DNA from: Bacteroidales bacterium GP2
Lineage (GTDB): Bacteria > Bacteroidota > Bacteroidia > Bacteroidales > Muribaculaceae
DNA length: 15,669 bases
Assembly: GCA_001701115.1 (NCBI GenBank)
Contig: DAAJ01000038.1
Location: forward strand, 1-15,669
Reading direction: 5' to 3'
Made by a program: the position numbers and the translations under genes. Shown piece after piece: positions 13,772 through 15,669 of this stretch; the first letter of the stretch is position 1; each line of letters starts with the position of its first letter. The notes below the pieces were generated by a model. It was not told the DNA's origin. It saw only the letters and a program-made list of their open reading frames with translations, and did no database searches.

Positions 13772-15133
13772 ATGGTGGAAAAGTCACTACATTCTGCTGA
13801 TGATGCCGGGGAACGCAGGCTTTGGATTGAAACTTACGGATGCCAGATGAATGTTGCAGACAGCGAGGTGGTTGCAGCTGTTATGCGTACTGTCGGCTAT
13901 GAACCGGCGGAAAATATAGATGAAGCGGATGCCGTTTTGCTGAACACCTGTTCCATCCGTGACAATGCCGAGCAGAAAATTGTGGCGAGGCTGCAGCATC
14001 TCCGCGCAATGAAGCGCAAGCGTCCTCTCATTGTCGGAGTGATTGGATGCATGGCGGAGCGTGTCAAGGATTCGCTTATCAACGAGCACGGGGTTGACAT
14101 TGTTGCCGGTCCGGACTCTTACAATGACCTTCCGGCGCTTTTCGCTTCGGCAGAAGCAGGGGAGAAGGCTATAAATGTGGAACTCAGCACTACGGAAACC
14201 TATCGCGACGTAATGCCGCTGCGCATTGGCTCAAACCGCATTTCCGGGTTTGTGAGCATTATGCGCGGATGCAATAATTTCTGCTCTTACTGCATTGTGC
14301 CTTACACAAGAGGACGTGAACGCTCCCGCGAAGCGGACAGCATTCTGGCAGAAGTAATGAATTTGCACGACAACGGCTTCAAGGAGGTAACCCTGCTCGG
14401 GCAGAATGTCAACTCCTACCGCTATGTCGATCCTGAAACCGGACATATTACCGACTTTACCGCACTGCTTTTGAAAGTGGCGGATGCCGTTCCCGGAATG
14501 AGGGTGCGCTTCACAACCTCGCATCCTAAGGACATGACTGATGAAACATTGCGTGCCATAGCTTCCCGCCCGAATATATGCAACCATATCCATCTGCCGG
14601 TGCAGAGCGGCAGCACGGCAGTGCTTAAGGCTATGAACCGCAAATACACCCGCGAATGGTATCTTGACCGCATTGCGGCTATCAAGTCCATAATCCCCGG
14701 CTGCGGCATTTCCACTGACCTTTTCACCGGATTTTCAGGTGAGACCGAAGAGGACTTCGAGCAGACCTTATCACTTATGCGTGAGGTGGGTTTTGACAGC
14801 TCGTTCATGTTCAAGTACTCGGAGCGTCCCGGCACTCTTGCCTCCAGGACTATGCCTGACAATGTGCCGGAGAATGTCAAGATTGAGCGCCTTAACCGCA
14901 TGATAGAATTGCAGGGCAAGCTCTCGCTTGAGTCAAACCGCCGTGACATAGGCAAAACCTTTGAAGTACTTGCGGACGGAATATCCAAGCGAAGCACCAG
15001 CCAGCTTGTGGGGCGCACCGATACCAACAAGACTGTGGTTTTTGACCGCAACGGTCACAAACCCGGCGATATTGTGAAAGTGCGGGTGCTCGACGCAACC
15101 GCAGCGACACTCCTCGCCGAGCCAATCGGCTGA
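13772..15133 (+). CDS. miaB: tRNA (N6-isopentenyl adenosine-37-C2) methylthiotransferase MiaB
   Basis: 453 aa, usual length. Radical-SAM enzyme with two iron-sulfur clusters that adds a methylthio group to i6A37 of tRNAs reading UNN codons. Domain order: N-terminal MTTase domain with three cluster cysteines, Cys24 (TYGCQMN), Cys60 (LNTCSIR) and Cys93 (VIGCMAE); radical-SAM domain with CNNFCSYC (167, 171, 174); C-terminal TRAM domain for tRNA binding (~385-453). The NTCSIRDNAEQKI and HLPVQSGS motifs favour MiaB over MtaB or RimO. I chose the ATG at 13772 (MVEKSLHS) since the polar N-terminus fits the family; the ATG at 13751 would add seven residues (MPYNILF) and sits in the loop of a small AGGG/CCCT hairpin (13744-13757). 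It is driven by the promoter at 13680 and followed by hflX on the same strand. Confidence 0.96.
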   Translation: MVEKSLHSADDAGERRLWIETYGCQMNVADSEVVAAVMRTVGYEPAENIDEADAVLLNTCSIRDNAEQKIVARLQHLRAMKRKRPLIVGVIGCMAERVKDSLINEHGVDIVAGPDSYNDLPALFASAEAGEKAINVELSTTETYRDVMPLRIGSNRISGFVSIMRGCNNFCSYCIVPYTRGRERSREADSILAEVMNLHDNGFKEVTLLGQNVNSYRYVDPETGHITDFTALLLKVADAVPGMRVRFTTSHPKDMTDETLRAIASRPNICNHIHLPVQSGSTAVLKAMNRKYTREWYLDRIAAIKSIIPGCGISTDLFTGFSGETEEDFEQTLSLMREVGFDSSFMFKYSERPGTLASRTMPDNVPENVKIERLNRMIELQGKLSLESNRRDIGKTFEVLADGISKRSTSQLVGRTDTNKTVVFDRNGHKPGDIVKVRVLDATAATLLAEPIG

Positions 15134-15160
15134 ATGCATTCCACGATGCAAAATATTTGC

Positions 15161-15168
15161 TACTTTTG
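15161..15168 (+). promoter_or_regulatory. -7 box of hflX
   Basis: TACTTTTG is a full match to TAnnTTTG, with no -33 TTTG at the right distance. A start of transcription near 15174 would give a leader of about 38 bases before the ATG at 15212. No terminator separates miaB from this box, only a short TGCAT/ATGCA hairpin (15135-15150) without a T-run, so read-through from miaB is also possible. Confidence 0.5.
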
Positions 15169-15211
15169 CACAATCTGCCCGCGTTAAGCGTTGTAGGTCT
15201 ATATACTTGTT

Positions 15212-15669
15212 ATGAAAGATTTGATTATTGACAAAGAGACTTCGGAGCGCGCCGTCCTGGTCGGGCTCATAACCCCTCAGCAGAATGAGGCTAAGGCTAA
15301 CGAGTACCTTGACGAGCTCGCATTCCTTGCCGATACCGCAGGAGCGGTCACCGAAAAGAAATTCCTCCAGAAACTCAATAGCCCGGACTCAAGGACATTT
15401 GTTGGCAAAGGCAAGCTTGAGGAAATCAGGCAGTATGTCGAGGACAACGATATAGGCATGGCGATTTTTGATGACGACCTGACCTCCAAGCAGGTGGCTA
15501 ACATAGAGCGCGAGCTTAAAATCAAGATTCTTGACCGCACCAGCCTTATCCTTGACATTTTTGCAAGGAGGGCGCAGACCGCGAATGCCAAGACGCAGGT
15601 TGAACTCGCCCAGTACCAGTACCTTCTGCCGAGGCTTACAAGGATGTGGACTCACCTTGAAAGGCAGCG
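15212..15669 (+). CDS. hflX: GTPase HflX, 3' partial (N-terminal part only)
   Basis: The frame opens at ATG 15212 and stays open for 152 codons to the end of the window. It reads MKDLIIDKETSERAVLVGL and then the N-terminal HflX domain: an alpha/beta unit with TFVGKGKLEEIRQYV, AIFDDDLTSKQVANIE, KILDRTSLILDIFARRAQT, and then the start of the linker helix pair (AKTQVELAQYQYLLPRLTRMW). HflX is a ribosome-binding GTPase that splits or rescues stalled 70S and 50S particles under stress. The G domain, including the Walker A site, lies beyond the window, so catalytic residues cannot be checked. The length and spacing of what is seen are normal. Confidence 0.93.
   Translation, partial: MKDLIIDKETSERAVLVGLITPQQNEAKANEYLDELAFLADTAGAVTEKKFLQKLNSPDSRTFVGKGKLEEIRQYVEDNDIGMAIFDDDLTSKQVANIERELKIKILDRTSLILDIFARRAQTANAKTQVELAQYQYLLPRLTRMWTHLERQ

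Noticed and set aside
15135..15160. Terminator after miaB
   Set aside because: TGCAT/ATGCA (15135-15150) is only 5 bp with no T-run, and GCAAA/TTTGC next to it is too short; probably chance.
1..15669. Mobile element, CRISPR, phage-defence or toxin-antitoxin system
   Set aside because: No transposase, integrase, repeat-spacer array, nuclease or paired small toxin genes were seen; all larger frames are assigned to metabolic, envelope or translation families or to single unknowns.

Overview
The window looks like ordinary chromosome of a gut Bacteroidales bacterium, most likely Muribaculaceae-like (family placement is inference). Supporting signs are a peptidase with a type IX secretion C-terminal domain, a DUF4494-like protein, a periplasmic succinate/acetyl-CoA transferase, promoters of the Bacteroidetes form TTTG-N20-TAnnTTTG, and no purine-rich Shine-Dalgarno sequences ahead of most starts. 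I see no rRNA, tRNA, CRISPR array, insertion sequence, integrase or phage gene. Gene density is high and no gap without a gene exceeds about 130 bases.

Layout. 1-2078: 3' part of a secreted S8 (subtilisin-like) peptidase ending in a T9SS sorting domain. 2106-3219: a DUF4494-like gene and a YggS/PLP-homeostasis gene, 4 bases apart. 3319-6832: a sugar-type MFS permease, a terminator, then a transketolase with its own strong promoter. 6961-8142: an abundant-type OmpA-family outer-membrane protein with a strong terminator. 8262-9107: a lone gene whose motifs resemble FUT8/NodZ-type fucosyltransferases. 9225-10019: an exported M48 metalloprotease that shares a bidirectional terminator with a convergent cupin gene (10093-10419). 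10538-11206: an exported VanX-type D-Ala-D-Ala dipeptidase, divergent from an unknown membrane protein (11237-11779). 11837-13695, minus strand: succinate-CoA transferase preceded by a small membrane-anchored protein. 13772-15133: MiaB. 15212 to the end: N-terminal part of HflX.

How the genes fit together. The permease, transketolase and CoA transferase belong to sugar uptake, the pentose phosphate pathway and the succinate/propionate or acetate end of fermentation. OmpA, M48 protease, VanX-like dipeptidase and possibly the glycosyltransferase concern the envelope. MiaB and HflX concern translation. These are mostly single-gene transcription units separated by readable hairpin terminators.

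The most interesting points are: a head-on pair of symmetric promoters (13680-13745) whose two -7 boxes form a palindrome and that drive miaB one way and the small-protein/CoA-transferase pair the other way; the FUT8/NodZ-like putative glycosyltransferase; and a 30-base divergent gap where both transcripts may be nearly leaderless. I found no clear new multi-gene defence or mobile system and do not claim one.
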